The notes: generated from the letters alone by a model not told the origin. DNA of 64,000 nt from Desulfitobacterium metallireducens DSM 15288 (GCF_000231405.2 NZ_CP007032.1:1240001-1304000), one strand, 5' to 3'. Shown: positions 33,269 through 42,514, counted from the stretch's first letter. Program-made: numbers and translations.

Positions 33269-33802
33269 ATGGTGAAGCTTGACCAAGGTTTAGTTCAAAT
33301 TTATACTGGACCTAGTAAAGGGAAAACTACAGCAGCTTTAGGATTAGCTGTCCGAGCTGTGGGACACGGTTTTCATGTTTTTATCCTTCAGTTTATGAAA
33401 GGGATCACCAATTATGGAGAACTTACTGGCATCCAACGTTTAGCTCCTGAATGTTGCTTAGAACACTTTGGAACGGGTAAGTGGGTACATAAAGGAATGA
33501 TCACACAAGAAGATATTATAGAAGCTCAGAAAGCCTTTAATCGTGCCCGTGAGATTATGTACTCGGGTCAATGGGATATTCTAATTTTGGATGAAATTAT
33601 CAATGCAATTTGGTTCGGTCTCCTCTCAGAAGATTTAGTTTTGGAGTTACTCGAGGGAAAACCACCTCAAGTTGAATTGATCTTGACGGGGAGAAATGCG
33701 TCTCAACGTTTGATGGATAAAGCACAATTGGTGACTGAGATGGTGCAAATCAAACATCCCTTTGAACAGGGTATTAGTGCACGTAAGGGAATTGAATACT
33801 AA
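33269..33802 (+). CDS. cobO: Cob(I)yrinic acid a,c-diamide adenosyltransferase
   Basis: The 177-residue CobA/BtuR/CobO-type enzyme transfers adenosyl from ATP to the cobalt of corrinoids, which makes coenzyme B12 forms. The P-loop is GPSKGKTTAALGLAVRA (about 11-27). FILQFMKG and DILILDEIINAIWFGLL are the family blocks, and LTGRNAS is near the end. Adenosylcobalamin would serve the organism's anaerobic enzymes. It is an isolated cobalamin gene here; no cobalamin riboswitch was seen. Confidence 0.95.
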   Translation: MVKLDQGLVQIYTGPSKGKTTAALGLAVRAVGHGFHVFILQFMKGITNYGELTGIQRLAPECCLEHFGTGKWVHKGMITQEDIIEAQKAFNRAREIMYSGQWDILILDEIINAIWFGLLSEDLVLELLEGKPPQVELILTGRNASQRLMDKAQLVTEMVQIKHPFEQGISARKGIEY

Positions 33803-33834
33803 GTATTCATGGACTGGATAAGGAGTGATTATTA

Positions 33835-35163
33835 ATGGGCCAGACAAAAGAAGATGTCTTACGAGAAGCCAGCGAAAAAGGCGTCAAATTTATACGCCTT
33901 CAATTTACTGATATTTTTGGAGTTTTAAAAAATGTAGCAATTACGATTGAACAATTGGAGAAAGCCTTAGATGGAGAACTTATGTTTGATGGGTCCTCAA
34001 TTGAAGGGTTTGCACGGATTGAAGAGTCAGATATGTATTTGTATCCCGATCCGAATACTTTTCTTGTTTTTCCTTGGCGTTCGACAGATGGTGGAGTAGC
34101 TCGCCTCATTTGTGATGTCTATAATTCGGATGGAACACCCTTTGAAGGTTGCCCTCGATGTACATTGAAACGGGTAATTGCTGAGGCTCAGGAAATGGGA
34201 TATGTTTGGAATGTCGGTCCAGAATTAGAGTTTTTTTTATTCCAAACAGATGCAGAGGGAAGACCAACGACGATTACCCAAGATAAGGCTGGTTATTTTG
34301 ATATGGCGCCTATTGATCGTGGAGAAGAAGCACGGCGAGATATGGTTTTAGCCTTAGAGTATATGGGATTCGAAATTGAAGCGTCACATCATGAAGTTGC
34401 ACCAGGTCAACATGAGATTGATTTTAAGTATTCGAATGCGCTTGATATCGCTGATAAGATTGCCACTTTCCGTTTAGTGGTACGGACGATCGCTCAGAGA
34501 CATGGCTTACATGCCACGTTTATGCCTAAACCTATTTTGGGGATCGCTGGGTCTGGGATGCACACTAACCAATCGCTGTTTAAGGATGGGCGGAATGCAT
34601 TTTATGCTCAAGAAGGAAATATGCAATTATCAGAGGAAGCTTTTCACTATATTGCAGGGTTACTGAAACATGCGCGTTCTTTTGCTGCCATTACTAATCC
34701 GACTATTAACTCCTACAAAAGGTTAGTCCCTGGTTACGAAGCACCCTGTTATATAGCTTGGTCGGGAAGAAATCGGAGTCCTCTGATTCGAATTCCTGGG
34801 AAACGGGGGTCTTCAACCCGGATTGAATTAAGGAGCCCTGATCCTTCGTGTAATCCGTATCTCGCCTTAGCAGTACAACTTAAAGCGGGCCTTGATGGAA
34901 TTAAGAATCGAATGAACCCACCAGCCTCAGTCGATCTTAATATCTATGAACTGAATGCTGAACAACGAAGTGCTCATGGTATTGAATCCTTACCCGAGAG
35001 CCTTCTCGAGGCTTTACAAGAGCTTTCCAAGGATTCTGTGATCCAGGCTGCGCTAGGTCCACATATTTATAGTCGGTTCATTGAAGCGAAAAAGAAAGAA
35101 TGGGATCGTTACAATGTCACCGTTCATTCATGGGAAATTGAGGAATACCTCCAAATGTATTAA
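33835..35163 (+). CDS. glnA: Glutamine synthetase, type I
   Basis: The 442-residue enzyme makes glutamine from glutamate, ammonia and ATP. Conserved blocks: [22 protein letters not shown] (latch and early active-site region), the metal/ammonia site [22 protein letters not shown], and [21 protein letters not shown]. The length matches the short GSI-alpha type, which lacks the 25-residue insertion and the adenylylation site. It follows cobO by 32 nt. A palindrome follows the stop. Confidence 0.97.
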   Translation: MGQTKEDVLREASEKGVKFIRLQFTDIFGVLKNVAITIEQLEKALDGELMFDGSSIEGFARIEESDMYLYPDPNTFLVFPWRSTDGGVARLICDVYNSDGTPFEGCPRCTLKRVIAEAQEMGYVWNVGPELEFFLFQTDAEGRPTTITQDKAGYFDMAPIDRGEEARRDMVLALEYMGFEIEASHHEVAPGQHEIDFKYSNALDIADKIATFRLVVRTIAQRHGLHATFMPKPILGIAGSGMHTNQSLFKDGRNAFYAQEGNMQLSEEAFHYIAGLLKHARSFAAITNPTINSYKRLVPGYEAPCYIAWSGRNRSPLIRIPGKRGSSTRIELRSPDPSCNPYLALAVQLKAGLDGIKNRMNPPASVDLNIYELNAEQRSAHGIESLPESLLEALQELSKDSVIQAALGPHIYSRFIEAKKKEWDRYNVTVHSWEIEEYLQMY

Positions 35164-35165
35164 AA

Positions 35166-35198
35166 ATTGAGGAGTCTGTTTGTTGCAGACTCCTCAAT
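35166..35198. terminator. Terminator-like hairpin after glnA
   Basis: TTGAGGAGTCTG pairs with CAGACTCCTCAA (12 bp, 7-nt loop). The + strand tail lacks a true T-run, so termination may be partial. Confidence 0.6.
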
Positions 35199-35314
35199 AA
35201 TAATCCGTAATATTTTGAATTTTTCCAACTTTCCGCTAGACTTATTTGACAAGGTATGCTATCATAACATTAAGTTAGAACTAAAATTCACTTTCACATA
35301 AGGGTGGTGACGAA

Positions 35315-35521
35315 ATGTTAGCAATGACGCAAGAGCACAATTCAACTTCATTGCGAAAAACAATCCGTTTTCAGGTGGGAGATCGAGTAATGACTAGTAA
35401 CTGCCGCCTAGGTACAGTTGTTCGAGTTGATAAAGATGAATTTGGAGAGTATATTGTCGTTCGTCTCGATATTTTGGCAGGAGAATTTGCCTATGAGTAT
35501 GGAGATCTGGAAAAATTGTGA
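35315..35521 (+). CDS. Small hypothetical SH3-like barrel protein
   Basis: The 68-residue protein contains FQVGDRVMTSNCRLGTVVRVDKDEFGEYIVVRLD, a KOW/SH3-like small beta-barrel pattern, after a 20-residue N-terminal tail. No named family; such barrels often bind nucleic acid or proteins. GGGTGGTGACGAA precedes the ATG, and a terminator follows. Confidence 0.65.
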   Translation: MLAMTQEHNSTSLRKTIRFQVGDRVMTSNCRLGTVVRVDKDEFGEYIVVRLDILAGEFAYEYGDLEKL

Positions 35522-35550
35522 ATGAAAGTTGAACATTTAAACGTGAGATA

Positions 35551-35586
35551 GAAAACCTTTTGGAAGAGATTCTAAAAGGTTTTTTA
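35551..35586 (+). terminator. Rho-independent terminator
   Basis: AAAACCTTTT (35552-35561) pairs with AAAAGGTTTT (35574-35583), followed by Ts. Confidence 0.8.
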
Positions 35587-35660
35587 CTTTTCATATGAAT
35601 AAACACTAGAACAAAGGAATTCTAAAATTCGGTGCGCCATGTCTCATCTTTTAATCCGAG

Positions 35661-35668
35661 CATATACT
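35661..35668 (+). promoter_or_regulatory. Candidate sigma-E -10 element upstream of prkA
   Basis: CATATACT resembles the sigma-E -10 (CATACAMT). The -35 is poor (GTCTCAT at 35641). prkA, yhbH and spoVR are sigma-E genes in Bacillus, which supports the reading. Confidence 0.4.
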
Positions 35669-35715
35669 TTAATAATCTGCTGATTAAAGTGTGCTGAGAA
35701 AAGGAGGGCGACTAT

Positions 35716-37617
35716 ATGGAAGTTTTAGAGTGGTTAAAAAATTATAGGGATAAAGAAGCGGCGTTAACGTGGAAGGGTACTTTGGCTGATTACTTGGAAT
35801 TGGTGACACAGAACCCCCATTTGGGAATGCACTCCCATGCTCGAATTTATGACATGATTAGCCAGGCTGGAGTTGAAGAAGTCAATGGTCAAAAAAGTTA
35901 TTCCTTTTTTAACAAAGAGCTTTATGGTTTGGATAAAACGCTTGAACGACTTGTTGAAGAGTACTTTCACTCTGCAGCGAAAAGAATGGATGTCCGCAAA
36001 CGGATCCTCCTTTTGATGGGACCTGTAAGTGGAGGTAAATCGACGATTGTTACTTTGCTCAAAAGAGGGTTAGAGGATTTCACGCGTACTGACCAAGGGG
36101 CAGTTTACGCAATTGATGGCTGCCCGATGCATGAAGATCCGCTACATCTTTTACCACTTCCTTTACGTGAAGAATTTAATCAACGCTATGGAATCAAAAT
36201 TGAAGGGAATCTTTGCCCGGTTTGTCGGCTTCGCGTTGAAGAAGAATTTAAAGGACAAGTCGAAAACATGCCTGTCAAGCGAATTGTCTTCTCTGAAGAA
36301 GAGCGGGTTGGGATCGGAACCTTTACTCCTTCTGATCCTAAATCTCAGGATATTGCAGATTTAACGGGAAGTATGGACTTTTCGACGATTACGGAGTACG
36401 GTTCTGAATCCGATCCGAGGGCTTACCGTTTTGACGGAGAACTGAATAAAGCGAATCGTGGGTTGATGGAGTTCCAGGAGATGCTCAAAAGCGACGAGAA
36501 GTTCTTGTGGAATTTACTCAGCTTATCTCAGGAGGGGAATTTCAAGGCTGGCCGATTCGCTTTAATTTCTGCTGATGAGCTTGTAATCGCCCATACCAAT
36601 GAAAATGAGTATAAATCGTTTATCGCCAATAAGAAGAATGAGGCTCTCCAATCCCGAATCATCGTCATTCCAGTTTCTTATAACTTAAAGGTGAGCGCTG
36701 AGGTCAAGATCTACGAAAAGCTGATTAGGCAAAGTGATTTGCATGAGGTTCATCTTGCGCCACATTGTTTATGGACGGCTTCGGTCTTCAGCATTCTTTC
36801 ACGTCTTAAGCTCTCGAAGAAACAAGGAATGGATCTTGTTAAGAAAATGCGTCTTTATGATGGAGAAGATGTCGAAGGGTTCAATCAAAAAGATATTAAG
36901 GATTTACTCAACGAGGGTGAAGAACAAGGAGAAGGCATGAGCGGCGTAGATCCGCGTTATGTCATTAATCGTATTTCGACAGCCTTGATTCGGGATCACA
37001 AATCATGCATCAATGCCTTGGACATTTTACGGGCCTTAAAAGATGGACTTTCGCAACATACTTCGATTACCAAGGAAGAACGTGAGAATCTCACGAATTT
37101 CATTGCCCAAGCGCGTAAAGAATACGATGAAGTCGCTAAAAAGGAAGTCCAAAAAGCTTTTGTATATGCTTATGAAGAATCTGCGAAGTCTCTCTTCAAT
37201 AACTATTTGGATAATGTTGAAGCCTATTGCAATTCAAGCAAACTGTTTGATCCGATGACGGGGGAAGAACTTGATCCTGATGAGCAATTGATGCGGAGCA
37301 TTGAGGAGCAAATCGGAGTTTCAGAAAATGCTAAAAAATCGTTCCGGGAGGAAATTTTAATCCGAATTTCCATCAACGCACGTAAAGGAAAAGTGTTTCA
37401 ATATACGTCTCATGAGCGGTTAAAAGAGGCCATCGAAAAGAAGCTATTTGCAGATTTGAAAGATATTATTAAGGTAACGACGTCCGTTTCTCATCCTGAT
37501 CAGGAGCAGCTTCGTCGGATCAATGATGTCACCGATCGTTTGATACAGCAACATGAATATTGCCCTGTTTGTGCTAACGAAATTGTGAAGTATGTTGGCT
37601 CTCTCCTCAACCGTTAG
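35716..37617 (+). CDS. prkA: PrkA, AAA-type serine kinase/protease-like protein
   Basis: The 633-residue protein has an N-terminal AAA+ domain with Walker A GPVSGGKST (about 101-109), a Cys-containing insertion (LCPVCRL), and the C-terminal PrkA kinase-like domain ending in CPVCANEIVKYVGSLL. In Bacillus it is a sigma-E-dependent protein of the spore coat region, described as a Ser kinase or Lon-like protease. Strong AAAGGAGG before the ATG. It is the first gene of the prkA-yhbH-spoVR operon, which is typical of spore formers and also occurs as yeaG-yeaH-ycgB in enterobacteria. Confidence 0.96.
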   Translation: MEVLEWLKNYRDKEAALTWKGTLADYLELVTQNPHLGMHSHARIYDMISQAGVEEVNGQKSYSFFNKELYGLDKTLERLVEEYFHSAAKRMDVRKRILLLMGPVSGGKSTIVTLLKRGLEDFTRTDQGAVYAIDGCPMHEDPLHLLPLPLREEFNQRYGIKIEGNLCPVCRLRVEEEFKGQVENMPVKRIVFSEEERVGIGTFTPSDPKSQDIADLTGSMDFSTITEYGSESDPRAYRFDGELNKANRGLMEFQEMLKSDEKFLWNLLSLSQEGNFKAGRFALISADELVIAHTNENEYKSFIANKKNEALQSRIIVIPVSYNLKVSAEVKIYEKLIRQSDLHEVHLAPHCLWTASVFSILSRLKLSKKQGMDLVKKMRLYDGEDVEGFNQKDIKDLLNEGEEQGEGMSGVDPRYVINRISTALIRDHKSCINALDILRALKDGLSQHTSITKEERENLTNFIAQARKEYDEVAKKEVQKAFVYAYEESAKSLFNNYLDNVEAYCNSSKLFDPMTGEELDPDEQLMRSIEEQIGVSENAKKSFREEILIRISINARKGKVFQYTSHERLKEAIEKKLFADLKDIIKVTTSVSHPDQEQLRRINDVTDRLIQQHEYCPVCANEIVKYVGSLLNR

Positions 37618-37635
37618 AGAGAAGGATGAGATGTT

Positions 37636-38772
37636 ATGAGTGATGAGATCATTGTCAACCAGGATGACTGGAGCTTACATCGTAAAGGGTATTTTGACCA
37701 AAGCCGGCACAAAGAAAAAGTACGCGAGGCGATTAAGCAGCAACTCGGAGATCTGATTATTGACGAAAGTATTATTCTTAGTGATGGAAAAAAGACGACG
37801 AAAATTCCTATGCGTTCTCTAGAGGAATTTCGGTTCCGGTATGATTTTAATAAGAAAAACCATACCGGTCAGTCTGATAAAAAGATGTCGCCGGGTGATA
37901 TTTTAGGCCGTGAGCAATCAAAGAAATCAGGTGCGGGTAAGGGCTCGGGAGCAGGAGAAGAGCCGGGAATGGATATATATGAAGCAGAGATTTCTTATGA
38001 TGACTTGGCAGCGATCCTGTTTGAAGAATTAGCACTGCCTAATCTTGATGACAAAAAGCGTCCGTTGATTGCTCATGATAAACCTGAGTTTAATGATATT
38101 CGCAAAAAAGGTCTGATGTCCAATATTGATAAGAAACGGACTCTCATTGAAAGCATTAAACGTCAAGCCTTAAAAGGTAAAACGGAGAACTTGCGGATTA
38201 CTCCGGACGACTTGCGCTTTAAAACCTGGGAGACCCATCCTAATTTCGAGACAAATGCGGTTATCTTTGCCATGATGGATACGTCTGGATCAATGGGACA
38301 ATTCGAAAAGTATATTTCCCGTACGTTCTTCTTTTGGATGGTTCGATTTTTGCGTCAAAAATATGAGAATGTCGAGATGCGATTTTTGGCTCACCATACC
38401 GAAGCAAAGGAAGTCAGTGAAGAAGAATTTTTCACACGCGGAGAAAGTGGAGGTACACGTTGTTCCTCAGTTTATCAATTGGCGTTGGAAATGATTGAGC
38501 GTGAATATCCCCCAGAGCACTATAATATTTATCCTGTTCATTTTACAGATGGAGATAATATTGGTTCTGATAACGCAAGAGCATTGAACCTTATGCAAAA
38601 ACTTGTTGAGGTGAGCCAAGTTGTAGGATATGGAGAAATTTTACGCACTCATTATTCAAGTACATTAATGTCGACTTTAAAACGAATTACGGATCCAAAA
38701 CTTAGACTTGTGACGATCCGTGACCGAAATGAAGTCTATGGAGCACTGAAAATGGTTTTTTCCGAAGGCTAA
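37636..38772 (+). CDS. yhbH: YhbH/YeaH family protein (DUF444)
   Basis: The 378-residue protein has the DUF444 layout: an N-terminal basic part (DDWSLHRKGYFDQSRHKEKVREAI), a Gly/Ser-rich linker (about 95-115), and a C-terminal VWA-like fold with a metal-site motif MMDTSGSMG (about 213-221). SSVYQLALEMI and HFTDGDNI follow. It acts with PrkA and SpoVR, probably as a sporulation-stage partner. Starts 19 nt after prkA. Confidence 0.95.
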   Translation: MSDEIIVNQDDWSLHRKGYFDQSRHKEKVREAIKQQLGDLIIDESIILSDGKKTTKIPMRSLEEFRFRYDFNKKNHTGQSDKKMSPGDILGREQSKKSGAGKGSGAGEEPGMDIYEAEISYDDLAAILFEELALPNLDDKKRPLIAHDKPEFNDIRKKGLMSNIDKKRTLIESIKRQALKGKTENLRITPDDLRFKTWETHPNFETNAVIFAMMDTSGSMGQFEKYISRTFFFWMVRFLRQKYENVEMRFLAHHTEAKEVSEEEFFTRGESGGTRCSSVYQLALEMIEREYPPEHYNIYPVHFTDGDNIGSDNARALNLMQKLVEVSQVVGYGEILRTHYSSTLMSTLKRITDPKLRLVTIRDRNEVYGALKMVFSEG

Positions 38773-38830
38773 TCATCAATGAGGATAGGGAGAATCGGCC
38801 TTTAAAGGGGCTTCAAATCGGGGGTGGGTC

Positions 38831-40177
38831 ATGGATCACGAAATAAGGGAGTTGGGAGTATATGCCCAGAAAATCGCGGTGGTCGCGAGAGATTTAGGCT
38901 TGGATTTTTATCCAGTACATTTTGAAGTTTGTCCAGCTGAGACCCTTTATACCTTTGGGGCTTATGGTATGCCTGTTCGGTTTACGCACTGGAGTTTCGG
39001 TAAATCTTTCTATCGTTTAAAAATGCAGTATGATCTGAATTTAAGCCGAATCTATGAACTTGTTATCAATTCCAATCCATCTTATGCTTTTTTACTTGAA
39101 GGAAATAGTTTGGTTCAGAATAAACTTGTGATCGGTCATGTTTATGCTCATGTCGATTTTTTTAAACATAATCATTACTTCCAACGTACGCCACAGGATA
39201 TGGTGGAGAGAATGGGAGCCCATGCCGAACAAATTCGTAAATATGAGCTTATTCATGGTCGCGAGAAGGTTGAACAGGTTTTAGATGCCGTATTATCGAT
39301 TCAAGAACATGTGGACTTTCGTGCTCATTTAGCACAAAGAAAAGAGAAAGATTCAAGGGTTCCCTCGAAAAAATATCTCAACTCTCTATATGAAGATCTT
39401 TGGGAAGAAGAAAGCCCTCAAGAAAATTTAGAAAATAAACGTGAGCATGAAGATTTATTATTGTTTATTATGGAGCATTCTTCCATATTAGAGGAATGGG
39501 AACGCGATATTATAAGTATGATTCGTGAGGAGTCGCTCTATTTCTTCCCTCAAATTGAGACCAAAATCATTAATGAGGGATGGGCCACATTTTGGCACTC
39601 ACGGATCATGCATGAACTGGACTTATCAGACGAAGAAGTGATGGATTTTGCAATGATGCATAGTCAAGTGGTACAACCGTCACGATTATCCCTCAACCCC
39701 TATTATTTGGGAGTAAAGATATGGGAAGAGCTTGCTGAAAAAAATGATATGGAGTATTTATTTGATGTTAGAGAGACGGAAAATGACGTTTCATTTATCC
39801 GAAATCATCTCGATCGTGAATTGATCGATAAATTAAATCTCTTTAATTTTAGGAAAATAGGTGCTCATTGGCAGGTTACGGATACGGATTGGGAAAAGGT
39901 TCGGGATAACCTTGTTCAACAATTAGTAAACGGGGGACATCCCAAAATCGTGGTTACCGACGGAGATTATGAAGGTAAACGCATACTCTATCTTCGACAT
40001 GCACATGAAGGGATGGATCTCGATATCGTTTATCTGGAAAAGACCCTCCTCCTCGTGCAAAAACTCTGGGGAAGAATTGCCGTGTTGGAGACGGTGATCG
40101 ATGGTAAAAAGGTTCTTTTTGAATGCCAAAATGGGTCAGTTTCTCGTAAACATCTTTCACGTCAAGCAAATGAGTAA
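38831..40177 (+). CDS. spoVR: Stage V sporulation protein R
   Basis: The 448-residue SpoVR protein is needed for cortex formation in Bacillus. Family blocks: DFYPVHFEVCPAETLYTFGAYGMPVRFTHWSFG near residue 25-57, HFFKHNHYF-like HVDFFKHNHYFQRT (about 109-122), and the conserved NEGWATFWHSRIMH (about 249-262) and NPYYLGVKIWE. It is the last gene of the operon. The stop is followed by a long non-coding region. Confidence 0.96.
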   Translation: MDHEIRELGVYAQKIAVVARDLGLDFYPVHFEVCPAETLYTFGAYGMPVRFTHWSFGKSFYRLKMQYDLNLSRIYELVINSNPSYAFLLEGNSLVQNKLVIGHVYAHVDFFKHNHYFQRTPQDMVERMGAHAEQIRKYELIHGREKVEQVLDAVLSIQEHVDFRAHLAQRKEKDSRVPSKKYLNSLYEDLWEEESPQENLENKREHEDLLLFIMEHSSILEEWERDIISMIREESLYFFPQIETKIINEGWATFWHSRIMHELDLSDEEVMDFAMMHSQVVQPSRLSLNPYYLGVKIWEELAEKNDMEYLFDVRETENDVSFIRNHLDRELIDKLNLFNFRKIGAHWQVTDTDWEKVRDNLVQQLVNGGHPKIVVTDGDYEGKRILYLRHAHEGMDLDIVYLEKTLLLVQKLWGRIAVLETVIDGKKVLFECQNGSVSRKHLSRQANE

Positions 40178-40280
40178 CTTAGGGTCGTGTAACATCTCCC
40201 CGTCGAGTTATAAGTCGACTAAGCCTTGAGTTTCGAACTCAACTCTAAGCCAAGTCTCCTATATCGTACATCCATTTACT

Positions 40281-40440
40281 TAGCGCTCCAGGGCAAGTGT
40301 ACAGGTTCTGAGGAAACTCTGCCTGGACAGCGACTTCAGCGGGGCAGAGCACATGGACGTGCTCTGCCGCCAAGTGAGCCAGGGATGGCGATTTTGGCGG
40401 CGATGTGTGCCACGGAGGGCAAAACACGAGACGCCCTCTC
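40281..40440 (+). ncRNA. Putative CsrA-binding (CsrA-sponge-like) structured RNA
   Basis: In the 412-bp gap after spoVR I see four hairpins. H1: CGCT-CCAGG-CA with TG-CCTGG-AGCG (40284-40332). H2: GGCAGAGCAC (40343-40352), loop ATGGAC, GTGCTCTGCC (40359-40368). H3: outer CCGCC-AAG with TTT-GGCGG, inner GCC, loop AGGGAT, GGC (40378-40389). H4: GTGT-GCC, loop ACGGAG, GGC and ACAC (40405-40427). H2, H3 and H4 each present a hexaloop A-N-G-G-A-N closed by C-G. H2 includes the full consensus ACANGGANGU. This is the hallmark of CsrA/RsmA sites. GAGGGC (40415-40420) can pair instead with GCCCTC (40433-40438). Upstream, 40195-40245 holds further short hairpins; no clear promoter was seen. Confidence 0.6.
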
Positions 40441-40505
40441 TAAAAGTTAAGTTTATGGCTTGGTTTGGTCGGCGAACGCCTCGCCTGAATGGATAATAAA
40501 CCTAC

Positions 40506-40562
40506 AAAAGGCTGCTACACTGTGAAACTAAGAGATTCATTGTGCAACAGCCCGTTTTATTT
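40506..40562 (+). terminator. Terminator and dispersed hairpin repeat, copy B
   Basis: GGCTGCTACACTGTGAA pairs imperfectly (about 13 of 17) with TTCATTGTGCAACAGCC around a loop near 40528-40535, followed by CGTTTTATTTTA. It probably ends the spoVR/RNA transcript. It is related to the hairpin at 29862-29914. Confidence 0.7.
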
Positions 40563-40589
40563 TAGCGAAAAATAGAAAGAGGGAGCAGT

Positions 40590-41201
40590 TTGGAAAATAT
40601 ATTTTCACAATTGGGTCAATTCGTAGTAAACTTGATTTCGAGTATGGGATATTTCGGTGTGTTTTTGGCAATGGCTATTGAAAGTGCGTGTATTCCTTTA
40701 CCCAGTGAGATTATCCTACCTTTTACAGGGTATATGGTTTATACAGGCCATTTTCAATTTTGGCCAGCAACAATTGCGGCTACTACGGGCAATCTTTTTG
40801 GCGGCTTAGTAGCTTATTTTGTCGGAGTATGGGGAGGACGCCCTTTCATCAAACGGTATGGCCATTTCATTTTTATTAAAGAAAAGGAACTCGCTTGGAC
40901 CGATCGACTATTTCGGAGGCATGGAGAAGTAACTGTTCTTTTGGGACGTATACTACCTGTTGTCCGGACGTTTATTTCTTTACCTGCGGGTATTGCCAGA
41001 ATGAATCCTGTAAAAGTGGTCATTTATACTATACTGGGTGCTTTCCCTTGGTGTATGCTATTAATTATGGTTGGGGAAAAACTAGGAGAAAATTGGAATG
41101 CATTAAAACCCTTGTTTCATCGCGTTGATCTCGTCGTGGGAGTGCTCATCTTGGCAGGTGTCTTGTATTGGTTGAGCCACCGGAAGCGCCGTAGACGCTA
41201 A
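40590..41201 (+). CDS. DedA family membrane protein
   Basis: The 203-residue protein has the DedA/VTT architecture: membrane-embedded segments with ESACIPLPSEIILPFTGYM (about 31-49) and GRILPVVRTFISLPAGIARMNP (about 120-141), which contain the acidic and Arg residues needed for function. Members flip undecaprenyl phosphate or phosphatidylethanolamine. TTG start after GAGGGAG. A second DedA gene follows after 57 nt, so the two may form a tandem unit. Confidence 0.9.
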   Translation: MENIFSQLGQFVVNLISSMGYFGVFLAMAIESACIPLPSEIILPFTGYMVYTGHFQFWPATIAATTGNLFGGLVAYFVGVWGGRPFIKRYGHFIFIKEKELAWTDRLFRRHGEVTVLLGRILPVVRTFISLPAGIARMNPVKVVIYTILGAFPWCMLLIMVGEKLGENWNALKPLFHRVDLVVGVLILAGVLYWLSHRKRRRR

Positions 41202-41258
41202 CGAACGAATCAAGAGCGACATTAAGATAAAAAAAATTAATCAGAGGGGACGTAGTAT

Positions 41259-41876
41259 ATGTACGGGCTGGAGCAATATTTGCTGAGTATGATCTATCAT
41301 TATCGTTATTGGGGACTTTTTACGGTCCTCTCCTTTGGGATGATTGGAGTTCCCGTACCGGATGAGTTTATTATGGCCTTTAGTGGCTTTCAAACATCGA
41401 TCGGCCATATGAATTTTGTAAAGACTTTATTCTTTGCTTCTTTAGGTAGTTTTGTCGGCATGAATTTAAGCTATTGGATTGGCCGAAGTTTAGGAATTCC
41501 CTTTTTACATCGAATTGCGCCTTTTCTACATATGAATGAAAATAAGATTAGAAGAGCAGAAGGTTGGTTTCAAAGATTTGGAGATCGGCTTATTGTTATT
41601 GGTTATTTCTTTCCTGGATTTCGGCATTTTGTGGCCTACTTTTCAGGGATGAGCGAGCTGAATTATGCTCGTTATACCATCTTATCGGGAATAGGCGCTT
41701 TACTTTGGTCTACAACTTTTATAACCCTGGGCAACCTTCTAGGAACTCATTGGCAAGGTATTATTGCTTTACTTCACCGCTACTTATCTCGTGGGGGGAT
41801 TATACTGGCTCTTTTTGTGGGTATTATCTATCTTTATACGAGTAATCGGAATAAAGCAAAGACGCATGAAGAATAA
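41259..41876 (+). CDS. DedA family membrane protein, second copy
   Basis: The 205-residue DedA paralogue has GMIGVPVPDEFIMAFSGF (about 27-44) and GYFFPGFRHFVAYFSGMSELNY (about 111-132). The first motif has Asp-Glu where the neighbour has Ser-Glu, so the copies are diverged. About five hydrophobic segments; a lipid-carrier recycling role is possible. Ribosome binding site AGAGGGG before the ATG. Confidence 0.9.
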   Translation: MYGLEQYLLSMIYHYRYWGLFTVLSFGMIGVPVPDEFIMAFSGFQTSIGHMNFVKTLFFASLGSFVGMNLSYWIGRSLGIPFLHRIAPFLHMNENKIRRAEGWFQRFGDRLIVIGYFFPGFRHFVAYFSGMSELNYARYTILSGIGALLWSTTFITLGNLLGTHWQGIIALLHRYLSRGGIILALFVGIIYLYTSNRNKAKTHEE

Positions 41877-41954
41877 GTTAAATTTTTTAGAAAAGTGGTA
41901 AAAGAAGGGGAAAGTGGTTATAATCAAATTGAATTAGATTGAGGAGGGATTGTT

Positions 41955-42461
41955 TTGGCAAGTCAGGACGTTAATGCAAAGAATCCAATTGTAACGATTG
42001 AAATGGAAAATGGACAAAAAATTAAGATTGAACTTTATCCGGAAATTGCCCCGGAAACCGTTAAGAATTTTATCTCACTAGTTAGCAAAGGATTCTATGA
42101 TGGGGTTATTTTTCATCGCGTAATCCCTGGTTTTATGATCCAAGGTGGGGATCCTTCAGGTAATGGTACTGGTGGACCAGGTTATAGTATTAAAGGTGAG
42201 TTCACAGCAAATGGCTTTGAAAATAACCTCAAGCATGATCGGGGTGTAATTTCAATGGCTAGGACAGCTAATCCTAATTCGGCGGGTTCACAATTTTTCC
42301 TTATGGTTGCGAATTCTCCTCACCTTGATGGGCAATATGCATCCTTTGGAAAAGTGATTGAAGGAATGGAAGAAGTCGATCGAATCGTGAATGTGAAGCG
42401 CGATTATCGAGACAAGCCTAATGAGGACCAACGGATGAGTAAGGTTACGGTCGAAGAATAG
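41955..42461 (+). CDS. ppiB: Cyclophilin-type peptidyl-prolyl isomerase
   Basis: The 168-residue cytoplasmic cyclophilin isomerises Xaa-Pro bonds. The catalytic block FHRVIPGFMIQGGDPSGNGTGGPGY (about 53-77) includes the active-site Arg; SAGSQFFLM and HLDGQYASFGKV complete the fold. No signal peptide. TTG start with GAGGAGG upstream. A terminator follows. Confidence 0.95.
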   Translation: MASQDVNAKNPIVTIEMENGQKIKIELYPEIAPETVKNFISLVSKGFYDGVIFHRVIPGFMIQGGDPSGNGTGGPGYSIKGEFTANGFENNLKHDRGVISMARTANPNSAGSQFFLMVANSPHLDGQYASFGKVIEGMEEVDRIVNVKRDYRDKPNEDQRMSKVTVEE

Positions 42462-42485
42462 CTTATCAAATTCGAAAAAGTACTT

Positions 42486-42514
42486 AAAAGAAGGGATTAA
42501 GCCCCTTCTTTTTG
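42486..42514 (+). terminator. Rho-independent terminator
   Basis: AAAGAAGGG pairs with CCCTTCTTT (7-nt loop), followed by a short T-run. Confidence 0.82.

Noticed and set aside
35246-35275. TTGACA-based promoter for the small SH3-like gene
   Set aside because: The -35 is good, but no -10 better than 3 of 6 lies at acceptable spacing.
40226-40450. Open frames of 74 (+) and 60 (-) codons inside the non-coding interval after spoVR
   Set aside because: No ribosome binding site at either start, composition unlike the neighbours, and both are explained by the hairpin-rich, GC-rich RNA structure.
40590-41876. Tandem dedA genes as a recent duplication or mobile unit
   Set aside because: The two proteins differ at many positions, including motif residues, and no flanking repeats or transposase remnants are visible; an old paralogous pair is more likely.
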